From contig JAGGZS010000093.1 of the NCBI GenBank assembly GCA_021161885.1, positions 1 to 11,740 of the forward strand: 11,740 bases of DNA. Direction: 5' to 3'. A model generated the notes under the pieces. The model was not told where the DNA came from. It did no database searches and saw nothing but the letters and a program-made list of their open reading frames with translations. This document shows positions 1 through 6,937 of this stretch, in pieces (the stretch's first letter is position 1; every line of letters starts with the position of its first letter). The position numbers and the translations under genes are program-made. The stretch is from a bacterium (GTDB taxonomy: Bacteria; Auribacterota; Auribacteria; Auribacterales; Auribacteraceae).

Positions 1-912
1 AATTTCTATATGCCAATGGATATAAGAGCCTATCTGTCCATATTGGGCTTTGTTGTCTAAATTGACAGGAGCCGACCGTATTATTAAATTATATTGCGGG
101 TTTTTAAGCGCAAAAAATAATTTTTTTAATATACGAATTAACATATCGGACAAAGCCCCTGTTTCATCAATAGAAATATTTTTGAAATAATGACCATGCT
201 TTTTAGGTAAAATCCATATTTCATACGGAAATCTTGATGCGTACGGACAAAAAGACACAAATTTCTGGTTCTCGTAAACCACTCGCTCGCCTATGTTTAT
301 CTCTTCGTTAAGCATATCGCAGTAAACACAACTTTTATGCCGGTTATAATAATTTAATGCGCAATTTAGTTCATCCTCTACCCTATTTGGGATCAACGGC
401 AATGCAATAAGCTGAGTATGCGGATGGCTCAACGACGCGCCTGCAAGAGGCCCTTCGTTTTTGAACAGCAGAATATATTTTATATCATGGTTATTTTTTA
501 AAACACAAAAACGCTTTTTATAAATTTGCAGAACATTATTGAGCTCGTTAAGCGTGTACGAACACATTTTTTTATTATGGCAAGGAGTTTCAATAATAAC
601 TTCATGAGTGCCGAGAGCATTCATTTTATCATAAAAATTAGGTTCTGAAAATTTTCGATAGTTATATTTTTTCACAGCTGGAAATTTGTTCGGCACAACG
701 CGCGCTTCCCATCCGGGAGTATCCGGCGCGGAATTATTATGCCGCAAAGAATATAACTCAGGAGGAGTTTTAGCTTCATTGCCTGCGCAGAATGGACATA
801 TCCCGTCATTAAATTTTAATGATGATGTTAAAAAATCGGTTGGTCTGTTGTTTCGGTTGGTGGAAAAAATTATCCAACGCCCGGCAATTGGTTCAAATCT
901 TAGTTCAGGCAC
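1..912 (-). CDS. galT: GalT-like hexose-1-phosphate nucleotidylyltransferase (3' end cut by window edge)
   Basis: Reading the minus strand from a GTG at 912 gives 304 open codons that run off the left edge. The family normally has about 330-350 residues, so only the C-terminus is missing. GalT exchanges UMP between UDP-glucose and galactose-1-phosphate in the Leloir pathway. Visible motifs are C39-P-F-C42 followed by GNE, H112, and H163-P-H165-T-Q, where H165 is the expected nucleophile that carries the nucleotide. C39, C42, H112 and H163 match the zinc ligands of the family. A second CxxC lies at 195-198 and H299-W-H301 at the end of the second HIT-like domain. The start is chosen because homologues begin with PELR and an AAAGGG lies 6 bases upstream; an in-frame ATG at 969 would add 19 residues but has no ribosome site. 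Because it follows glgC and glgA, an ADP-glucose phosphorylase role, as known for a plant GalT-like protein, is a real alternative. Confidence 0.88.
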   Translation of the reverse strand, partial: MPELRFEPIAGRWIIFSTNRNNRPTDFLTSSLKFNDGICPFCAGNEAKTPPELYSLRHNNSAPDTPGWEARVVPNKFPAVKKYNYRKFSEPNFYDKMNALGTHEVIIETPCHNKKMCSYTLNELNNVLQIYKKRFCVLKNNHDIKYILLFKNEGPLAGASLSHPHTQLIALPLIPNRVEDELNCALNYYNRHKSCVYCDMLNEEINIGERVVYENQKFVSFCPYASRFPYEIWILPKKHGHYFKNISIDETGALSDMLIRILKKLFFALKNPQYNLIIRSAPVNLDNKAQYGQIGSYIHWHIEI

Positions 913-918
913 GTAATA

Positions 919-924
919 CCCTTT
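919..924 (-). promoter_or_regulatory. Ribosome binding site deciding the galT GTG start
   Basis: The minus strand reads AAAGGG here, with 6 bases before the GTG at 912. It favours GTG over the in-frame ATG at 969, which is preceded only by A/T sequence and lies inside the hairpin. Confidence 0.6.
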
Positions 925-938
925 AGTTATATGATTAT

Positions 939-980
939 AAAAAATATGAGTGAACTTCACGAAATTCATTCATATTTTTT
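939..980. terminator. AT-rich hairpin with T-run between glgA and galT
   Basis: The arms at 939-954 and 965-980 are complementary over 16 bases with a single non-Watson-Crick position, a G-U wobble in the + strand RNA and an A-C mismatch in the minus strand RNA. The loop is 10 bases. Each arm ends in a run of six T on its own strand, so the element could terminate in either direction. It starts 19 bases after the glgA stop and ends 15 bases before the galT ribosome site. It is probably an intrinsic terminator or attenuator for glgA transcripts, but the stem is almost all A/T and may be leaky. An RNA-stability hairpin is the alternative. Confidence 0.5.
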
Positions 981-998
981 ATATAAAACAACATATTT

Positions 999-2486
999 TT
1001 ATACAGTAACTAAGGTTTCAAGACTTTTTTTTTTCATAGCCTTATTATACAGTTTGACGTATTCCTTAGCGGACTGCATCCACGAATAATCTTCAGCCAT
1101 GGCATTTGAGACCAGCTGTTTCCAATCTTTGCCGGACTTATAAACTTTGACTGCTTCCTTTATCTTCAAAAGCATTGCGTTTGAAGTATATGCGGAAAAC
1201 TTAAATCCGTTGCCCTTACCTGTTTTAGGTTTAAAATTCTTTATCGTATCATCTAATCCGCCTGTGGCTCTTACGACAGGAATGGTACCGTATTTAAGGC
1301 TGTATAACTGGTTTAAACCACAAGGTTCGTATTTTGACGGCATAAGGAAAATATTTGAGCCGGCTTCTATTTTATGGGCGAGAGAATTGTCAAAACCGAG
1401 TTTAATGCCTACTTTATCGGGATACTCTTTTTGAATTTTTTTAAATAAGTTATGATATTTTTCGTCCCCTGTTCCGAGAATAACAAGAAAAATGTTTAGT
1501 TTCATAATATCTTTTATTTTATCCGCTATAAGATCGAATCCTTTTTGGTCGACCAGGCGTGAAATCATACCGATAACAGGAGTGTTTTTTTTATCTTTCA
1601 GTTTAAATTTGCTAAACAAATCAGTCCGACAGGCTTCTTTGCCTGATAAATCTTTTGCGGAATATTTTTTCTTGATGAATTTGTCTGATTCAGGATTCCA
1701 TTCATCATAATCCACTCCGTTAATTATGCCGTATAAATCTGCGGCGCGGCCAGCGAGCACGCCTTCTAATCCAAAACCGAATTCAGGAGTCTGAATTTCT
1801 TTGCTATATTTTTTACTGACGCTATTTATGACATCCGAATAGACCATTCCCGCTTTCATCAGGTTGATTTTACCGTAAAACTCTATTCCTTCCGGTGTAA
1901 ACACATCCCAAGGTAAATTGGTTAAAGGCATATCGAGATGCCAGAATAATCCTTGGTAAGCAAGGTTATGCACAGTAAACACCACCGACGTATTAGCAAA
2001 AAACGGGTTTTCGTTTTCATTTACTTTTAATAACACGGGCACTAATCCGGTCTGCCAATCATTGCAATGAATAATATCTGGTTTAAAGTTAACAGTTTTT
2101 GTTAATTCCAGCACAGCTTTTGAGAAGAAAATAAATCTTTCCGCATTATCAGGGTAATCCCCTTCCGCGGTTCGATAAAGTTCGTCTCTACCGTAATAAT
2201 CATCATTTTCTATAAGATAAACCGTAATATTTTTGTCTATGGTTGCCGTGCAAATTTTTGCCTGTACTATTTTATCGCTGATTTCTATCAATAATGTTTC
2301 GTCGGTATCTTTTATAGCCAGCTTACGTCTTTTTGTTTCTTTGTAAAAAGGCATAATTACGCGAATATCATGGCCTAATTTTTTTAATTCTTTAGATAGA
2401 GCTCCGGTTACATCCGCCAAACCTCCTGTTTTCGCAAATGGAACAACTTCACTTGCCGCGATTAAAACCTTTAATTTTTTTGCCAT
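999..2486 (-). CDS. glgA: Glycogen synthase, ADP-glucose type (GT5)
   Basis: The enzyme transfers glucose from ADP-glucose to the non-reducing end of an alpha-1,4-glucan in the cytosol. The 495-residue protein is about the usual length of near 480. The N-terminal GT5 domain opens with the K19-T-G-G-L motif that binds ADP-glucose, after the typical SEVVPFAKTGGLADV stretch. The C-terminal Rossmann domain contains the E387-P-C-G-L-N-Q motif with the catalytic glutamate, followed by a GTIPVVRATGGLDDT-type nucleotide-binding segment. The ATG start is preceded by GGAGG at 2498-2502 with a rather long 11-base spacing; it is the best ribosome site among the glycogen genes. The gene lies 127 bases downstream of glgC, which supplies its substrate. 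A short lysine-rich tail ends the protein. Identification is firm. Confidence 0.96.
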   Translation of the reverse strand: MAKKLKVLIAASEVVPFAKTGGLADVTGALSKELKKLGHDIRVIMPFYKETKRRKLAIKDTDETLLIEISDKIVQAKICTATIDKNITVYLIENDDYYGRDELYRTAEGDYPDNAERFIFFSKAVLELTKTVNFKPDIIHCNDWQTGLVPVLLKVNENENPFFANTSVVFTVHNLAYQGLFWHLDMPLTNLPWDVFTPEGIEFYGKINLMKAGMVYSDVINSVSKKYSKEIQTPEFGFGLEGVLAGRAADLYGIINGVDYDEWNPESDKFIKKKYSAKDLSGKEACRTDLFSKFKLKDKKNTPVIGMISRLVDQKGFDLIADKIKDIMKLNIFLVILGTGDEKYHNLFKKIQKEYPDKVGIKLGFDNSLAHKIEAGSNIFLMPSKYEPCGLNQLYSLKYGTIPVVRATGGLDDTIKNFKPKTGKGNGFKFSAYTSNAMLLKIKEAVKVYKSGKDWKQLVSNAMAEDYSWMQSAKEYVKLYNKAMKKKSLETLVTV

Positions 2487-2571
2487 AATATTTCAATCCT
2501 CCATAAAAAATGACAATCTCAAATGAAAAAATAGTGTTTTCAGAAAAATTTATTTCATAATCTTATATATT

Positions 2572-2595
2572 AAAAAAAAATTCAAGTTAATTTTT
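2572..2595 (-). terminator. Possible weak terminator or attenuator between glgC and glgA
   Basis: Downstream of the glgC stop the minus strand has two 7-base complementary arms (2589-2595 and 2576-2582) around a 6-base loop, and then a T-run to 2572. The stem contains only A/T pairs, so it would be unstable. The 127-base gap (2487-2613) otherwise holds the glgA ribosome site and no convincing promoter. A TTGAAT followed 17 bases later by GATTAT is only a poor match to a sigma-70 promoter. Confidence 0.2.
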
Positions 2596-2613
2596 ATATT
2601 TATGGTTTTGGAG

Positions 2614-3864
2614 TTAGGAAAGAGTCAGTTTTTTTTCTTTAGGGATAACAACGATACCGTTTTTCGTAACTGTAAAATTTTTCCGGTCTTTTTCCACATC
2701 GTATCCGATGACACTATTTTCAGGAATTAAGACGCTTTTATCAATAATAGCGTTTTTTATTTTAGAATGCCTGCCTACAACAACGCCTTCCATAAGAATT
2801 GAGCTGTTGATTCTGCAATAACTATTTACCCTTACATGAGGTGAAAGCACTGACCGCTGAACCCTGCCGCCGCTTATAATACATCCGCCTGAAACAATAG
2901 AATCAAGCGCGATACCTAACCTGCCCCCTTTTTTTTCCTGAGCGAATACTGTTTTCGCGGGAGGCACTTGTTCCATATAAGTTCTAATGCACCAATCAGG
3001 GTCATATAAATTAAAAAGCGGATCAACTTGAACCAAATCCATATTAGCTTCATAATAGGCGTCAAGAGTTCCTACATCACGCCAGTACAATGTTTCTTTC
3101 TTGTTCTCATCAATAAACGGATAAACCTGTATATTTGCACCGGTGTTAAGGAGCATAGGTATAATATTTTTACCGAAATCATGGGCGCTTTGTTCTGTTT
3201 TTGCGTCTTTCATTAATGATTTAACAAGAAGTTTTGTGTTAAAGATATATATTCCCATTGAAGCTAATGCCTTATCTGGTTTATCAGGGATAGTGTGCGG
3301 TTTATCGGGTTTTTCCTGAAACCCGGTCATTTTATTGTTTTTATCTGTTACAAGTATTCCGAATTCCTTGCTGTCGGAAGCGTTAATTTCAATGCCGCCG
3401 ATTGTAACATCAGCATTATTTCGCAAATGGTATCGGATCATCTTACGGTAATCCATTTTATAAATATGGTCGCCTGATAGAATTAAAATAATATCTGGTT
3501 TATGGTGTTCAATAGTGTATATATTTTGATAAATAGCGTCAGCCGTCCCCTGATACCAATTCGAGGAAACACGCTGTTGGGGCGGAATAATTTCCATAAA
3601 TTCATCTAACTCGTTACGAAAAAAATTCCATGCCTTGAGAATATGCCGGTTTAAGGAAATTGATTTGTATTGGGTTAAAACAATTATTCTTCTTATTGCG
3701 GAAAGAAGGCAGTTCGTTAAGGTGAAATCTATAATACGATAAATACCGCCGAACGGAACCGCGGGTTTTGCCCTGTCTTTTGTTAACGGATACAGCCGTT
3801 TCCCCTCTCCGCCGGCAAGAATGAACGTAAGCAGTTTATTATTTTTTAAAAATTTCTTTTTCAC
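2614..3864 (-). CDS. glgC: Glucose-1-phosphate adenylyltransferase (ADP-glucose pyrophosphorylase)
   Basis: It makes ADP-glucose and pyrophosphate from ATP and glucose-1-phosphate, the committed and usually allosterically controlled step of bacterial glycogen synthesis. At 416 residues it has family length. The N-terminal nucleotidyltransferase domain carries the GGEGKRLYPLT loop (about 18-28), the RAKPAVPFGG stretch, WYQGTADA, SGD-H with D132 as the expected metal-binding aspartate, and FQEKP with K185 as the likely glucose-1-phosphate lysine. The C-terminal part has the hexapeptide-like pattern of a left-handed beta-helix. The start is a GTG with only a weak purine stretch upstream, so its translation may depend on coupling to the preceding short ORF or the receiver gene. 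It lies 37 bases after the receiver gene and upstream of glgA. The start is less certain than the identity. Confidence 0.95.
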   Translation of the reverse strand: MKKKFLKNNKLLTFILAGGEGKRLYPLTKDRAKPAVPFGGIYRIIDFTLTNCLLSAIRRIIVLTQYKSISLNRHILKAWNFFRNELDEFMEIIPPQQRVSSNWYQGTADAIYQNIYTIEHHKPDIILILSGDHIYKMDYRKMIRYHLRNNADVTIGGIEINASDSKEFGILVTDKNNKMTGFQEKPDKPHTIPDKPDKALASMGIYIFNTKLLVKSLMKDAKTEQSAHDFGKNIIPMLLNTGANIQVYPFIDENKKETLYWRDVGTLDAYYEANMDLVQVDPLFNLYDPDWCIRTYMEQVPPAKTVFAQEKKGGRLGIALDSIVSGGCIISGGRVQRSVLSPHVRVNSYCRINSSILMEGVVVGRHSKIKNAIIDKSVLIPENSVIGYDVEKDRKNFTVTKNGIVVIPKEKKLTLS

Positions 3865-3899
3865 TTATTTTTCTTTCGTAGATTTTTATACGGCTTCAT
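3861..3899 (-). CDS. Candidate 12-residue leader ORF overlapping the glgC start
   Basis: An ATG at 3899, two bases after the receiver stop codon, opens a frame of 12 codons (MKPYKNLRKKNK). Its TGA overlaps the glgC GTG as GTGA. It fills the gap between the receiver gene and glgC almost exactly. It has no clear ribosome site, is lysine-rich in an A-rich region, and may be chance. If it is translated, it would couple glgC to ribosomes leaving the receiver gene. Confidence 0.15.
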   Translation of the reverse strand: MKPYKNLRKKNK

Positions 3900-3901
3900 T
3901 A

Positions 3902-4273
3902 TTAAATATCAGCGTGTTTATTATCCAATACGTTCCTTATTGTATTTTTCAGTTCCGATAAATCCGATGATTTAACTATATAGGCTTCCGCAGACCATGT
4001 TAAAAAATTATCTTTGTAAGTTCCGTAAGCGCTGTTGATAATTACCGGGATACTTTTGTCATACTCTAATATATCCGACAACGCCTCAATTCCGTCCTTG
4101 CCGGGCATACAAATATCCATGATAACTAAATCGACATTAATACTTTTTAATTTTTCCAAAGCTTCCTGCGCGGTAGATGAGACTATTACGTTATAACCGA
4201 TTTCATTCAGTTCCTGCTGATACAGGAACCGCTGATTGTTGTCGTCTTCAACGAGCAATAATATTTCATTCAT
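3902..4273 (-). CDS. Stand-alone CheY-like response regulator receiver
   Basis: This 123-residue protein is one receiver domain with no output domain. The acidic pair D10/D11, the phospho-acceptor D53 (in LVIMD-x-CMPGKDG), S81 in the usual Ser/Thr switch position and K101 are all present, so it should be phosphorylatable. After K101 the usual proline is replaced by serine in a KSSDLSELK sequence, a version I recall from a subfamily of single-domain receivers. The ATG has an AAGAAGG 5 bases upstream, in the short gap after the kinase gene. The 14-base spacing to the kinase gene makes that kinase the likely phosphodonor. Without DNA-binding or enzymatic output it must act by protein contact, as a phosphate sink, or in a relay. 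glgC follows after 37 bases. The target is unknown. Confidence 0.9.
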   Translation of the reverse strand: MNEILLLVEDDNNQRFLYQQELNEIGYNVIVSSTAQEALEKLKSINVDLVIMDICMPGKDGIEALSDILEYDKSIPVIINSAYGTYKDNFLTWSAEAYIVKSSDLSELKNTIRNVLDNKHADI

Positions 4274-4287
4274 TTCAACCTTCTTTC

Positions 4288-6294
4288 TTAAACAATTTGT
4301 TCAGTTTTAAGGGGTAGATAAATAAAAAAAACCGAACCTGACCCAACATTGCTTTCCACTTCAATATAACCACCGTGTTCTTCTATAATTTTATGGGTAA
4401 TCGCCAATCCCAATCCCGATCCTCCCTGTTTTGTTGTGTAAAAAGGGTTAAATAAATGTTCTATTACAAATTGGCTCATACCTATTCCCGTATCGCAAAC
4501 AGCTATGACGATATAATCTTTTTTAATTGAGGTTTTCACTTCAATAATATTGTCATTCGTTTTTCTCGGATTAAATTTGATGGATTTTTTAATAGAATCA
4601 ACAGCATTTTTTAAAATATTAATGAATGCCTGTTTAATTTGTTCCGCGTCAAAAAGTATTCTCGGCAGCTCCTGATGAAAAGAAATTTTAAGGTTAGTCG
4701 ATGTTTCATTTATTTCATCTTCCAAAAGCTCGATAGTTTCATTAATTACATTGTTAATATAACCTAACTGGAATACAGGGGAACCAGGTTTTGTAAAATC
4801 AAGCACATTTTGAAGAATTCTTTCGAGCCGATATACTTCTTCATAAATAATCTTGGCGTTTTTTTCGACCTTTTCTTTATCTTGAGGATATTTCAGCATT
4901 GTATGCGCGAACCCGCCTATTGTTGTCAGAGGATTGCGGATTTCATGGGCGACATGAGCCGCCATTTTCCCAATTGTGGCAAGACGTTCTGAGCGGACAA
5001 GTTTGTTTTGTGTTTTTTTCAATGCGTTATAGGCATTGTGGGCTTCTTTGATTTTGCGGGTAAGTTTTTCGTAGGCGTCAGCCCGTTCAACAGCAAGCCC
5101 TGCCTGATTTGCGAACATATTCAACAACTGCATGCTGTCTTTATCAATATGTCTGCCGCTAAACAAATTATCCGCTATAATAATGCCTAAAACCTTATCA
5201 TGGGACAAAAGCGGAACTATAACAAACTCGTTTGACATAAGTTTTTGTTTTATAGCAGGATGTACGCGCGCATCAGTTAATCCGCCGGATATCAAAAAAG
5301 ACCGTTTTTCCATTACGCTCATTACAACAAAGTCGGACTTATTCTTAAGCGGAATTTTTATGGTCTTAGCAATATCATTCATTGAACTTTGTTTAGTGGG
5401 ATAAGTATCAAAATGTGAAAAGAAATCATCTATTTTCCAGTTTTCTCTTGATAACCGTTCCCAAATCCTGCCTGCTTCTTCACCGCTTGCCGGACCTACT
5501 CCCATTACTCCCTGCAGATAATCGTTATCACGTCTTAAAAGCAGAATTGCCCTGTTGAACCCTATTGCGCCTCCGGCGGTTACACACGTCAAAATAAGAT
5601 GCAGAACCCTGTCTAATTCAAGAGTTCCCTGCATGGCATGCCCGACTTTATTAAGCAAAGACAACTGATAATATTTTTTTTCTATTTCAGCGTTTCTTTC
5701 GCTTACGGTTTTCTGGAGCTGTTGCGTTAACTGTTTTACCTCAGTGTAAAGACTCGCGTTTTCTATGGCGACAGCTATCTGGTTAATAATTTTTTTTACG
5801 ATTTTTATGTCGTTTTTTTTATAAAATTGAGGCATTGAACTGCCGATATTCATCGTGCCTATAAGTTTGCCTTTTGAAATTAAAGGAAAAATTACGGCAG
5901 AGCGGATTTTCGATGATAAAACCTGTTCGTATTCCATGCGAGCATCGTTATCTTTGCATACATCCGTTATAATAAGAATTTGTCTTGTTATAAAAACCCT
6001 GCCGGGCCCGTTTGTCGCGCTTAGATAAATTTGTTTGGATATAATCTTTTGCGGATTATTTTCGTCAGGAATAAAAAGGTTTAATTTGTCAAAATATCTG
6101 TTTTTTATACAAATACTTAGTTTACCGCAGTTGATAAGTTTGGCTATTTCATGGGATATTGCAAAAACGACTCCGTCTATGTTAATATCTGAAGTAATAA
6201 CATTAATGATTTTGTTAATAGCCATCATACGTTTGACATAGGTACGGGCTTTGGTTGATTTAATATTGTTTCCTTTTTCCATTGAAGATTCCAT
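4288..6294 (-). CDS. Cytosolic GAF-GAF sensor histidine kinase
   Basis: The 668-residue protein has no signal peptide or membrane segment, so it should sense an internal signal. The order is a GAF domain (about 30-178), a coiled coil (about 180-210), a second GAF-like domain with an MGVGP-x-x-GEEAGRIW signature (about 212-405), a coiled coil (about 405-440), a dimerisation and phosphoacceptor domain with H450 in HEIRNPL, and a HATPase domain. The HATPase domain shows N563 in the N-box, D601-T-G-I-G in the G1 box and GGSGLGLAI in the G2 box. All catalytic motifs look intact. The start ATG at 6294 has AGGTG 8 bases upstream; ATG at 6282 is an alternative. The receiver gene follows 14 bases downstream. 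Upstream is the 144-base gap after the DUF192 gene. The ligand of the GAF domains cannot be told from the sequence. Confidence 0.93.
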   Translation of the reverse strand: MESSMEKGNNIKSTKARTYVKRMMAINKIINVITSDINIDGVVFAISHEIAKLINCGKLSICIKNRYFDKLNLFIPDENNPQKIISKQIYLSATNGPGRVFITRQILIITDVCKDNDARMEYEQVLSSKIRSAVIFPLISKGKLIGTMNIGSSMPQFYKKNDIKIVKKIINQIAVAIENASLYTEVKQLTQQLQKTVSERNAEIEKKYYQLSLLNKVGHAMQGTLELDRVLHLILTCVTAGGAIGFNRAILLLRRDNDYLQGVMGVGPASGEEAGRIWERLSRENWKIDDFFSHFDTYPTKQSSMNDIAKTIKIPLKNKSDFVVMSVMEKRSFLISGGLTDARVHPAIKQKLMSNEFVIVPLLSHDKVLGIIIADNLFSGRHIDKDSMQLLNMFANQAGLAVERADAYEKLTRKIKEAHNAYNALKKTQNKLVRSERLATIGKMAAHVAHEIRNPLTTIGGFAHTMLKYPQDKEKVEKNAKIIYEEVYRLERILQNVLDFTKPGSPVFQLGYINNVINETIELLEDEINETSTNLKISFHQELPRILFDAEQIKQAFINILKNAVDSIKKSIKFNPRKTNDNIIEVKTSIKKDYIVIAVCDTGIGMSQFVIEHLFNPFYTTKQGGSGLGLAITHKIIEEHGGYIEVESNVGSGSVFFIYLPLKTEQIV

Positions 6295-6335
6295 ATCGCC
6301 AACACCTGTTTTGACAAAAGTAAAAACTTTATTCT

Positions 6336-6364
6336 ATTTTATTATTTCAAATATTTTTTTTAAC
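6336..6364 (-). promoter_or_regulatory. Possible sigma-70-type promoter for the kinase-receiver-glg unit
   Basis: On the minus strand TAAAAT (6336-6341, five of six matches to TATAAT) is preceded by a 17-base A/T-rich spacer and GTTAAA (6359-6364, three of six matches to TTGACA). It lies 42 bases upstream of the kinase ATG, in the largest gap of the window. In such A/T-rich DNA a match of this quality can arise by chance. Confidence 0.25.
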
Positions 6365-6374
6365 GTGTTGTTAA
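6360..6374. repeat. Short perfect inverted repeat, possible operator
   Basis: The + strand reads TTAAC, five bases, GTTAA: a perfect 5-base dyad. It has no T-run on the minus strand side that would make it a terminator. It overlaps the -35 part of the candidate promoter upstream of the kinase gene, which would suit a repressor or activator site. The arms are short and A/T-rich, so chance is likely enough. Confidence 0.2.
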
Positions 6375-6438
6375 TAAACTTTAAGTTACGCCTATCATTT
6401 TCTACAAGCATGATTTTTCTTGCATAACCGGATTACTC

Positions 6439-6900
6439 TTATTTGTTTTGAAAAATATCGCCTGGAATTTTTACGCGGTCATTTATTTTTATGCCGTTTT
6501 CAGCAAACCAATTTTTGTTGGCTTCAAGAGCATACCTTACTTTTCGCGATGACTTATAACTCCTAAGGTCATATGGCTGCATATTTAAAATATCCGTTAT
6601 CCGTCCGTCTTTTTTTATATAAGCTATGGCTAAAGGTATTTTAGTGTTTTTCATCCAGAAGGAGCGAAAATTATCGTCATCAAAAACAAAAAGCATTCCT
6701 TGATTTTTATTTAATTTTTCTCTAAACATAAGCCCTTTGCTTCTTGTTTGCAGAGTATTAGCTAACTCTACATATAAAACAGTATCGTTTATCTTGAGAG
6801 GAAATAAGCGGGCTTGGACAGGCTTATCAGAACAACGTCCGCATCCTGACAAAAATATAACGCAAAAAAAGAAAAAAGATGTAAAAACAAATGATTTCAA
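6439..6900 (-). CDS. DUF192 family lipoprotein
   Basis: The 153-residue protein starts with a lysine, a hydrophobic stretch and the lipobox L17-S-G-C20, so it should be processed by signal peptidase II and anchored by a lipidated C20. The rest matches DUF192: a TRSKGLMFRE segment, GMLFVFDDD, SFWMKNTKIPLAIAYI, DGRITDI-x-x-MQPYD, and YALEANKNWFAENGI. DUF192 is a small conserved domain of unknown function, often exported in bacteria. The start is TTG, chosen because AAGGG lies 6 bases upstream and a complete signal peptide follows at once. The gene is 37 bases downstream of rng and ends the elongation cluster. The family call is firm; the function is not known. Confidence 0.9.
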   Translation of the reverse strand: MKSFVFTSFFFFCVIFLSGCGRCSDKPVQARLFPLKINDTVLYVELANTLQTRSKGLMFREKLNKNQGMLFVFDDDNFRSFWMKNTKIPLAIAYIKKDGRITDILNMQPYDLRSYKSSRKVRYALEANKNWFAENGIKINDRVKIPGDIFQNK

Positions 6901-6937
6901 AATAAACCCTTATAATACATTTTAGACTATTTAAAGA

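Noticed and set aside
686..916. A 76-codon + strand frame at the left end.
   Set aside because: It is antisense to the conserved N-terminus of the GalT-like protein, including its CPFC motif.
913..969. An N-terminal extension of galT from the in-frame ATG at 969.
   Set aside because: There is no ribosome site, it is encoded within the hairpin, and homologues begin near the PELR that follows the GTG at 912.
3264..3315. Near-repeat of GATAAACC-like units in glgC (PDKP...PDKPDK in the protein).
   Set aside because: The segment fits the usual proline-rich loop after the EKP motif in GlgC. The repeats are short and imperfect and need no special origin.
6334..6411. A 25-codon minus-strand ORF (ATG at 6411) in the gap before the kinase gene.
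   Set aside because: It has no ribosome site and an A/T-driven composition (K, N, I, F), and it overlaps the candidate promoter. Chance is the simpler explanation.
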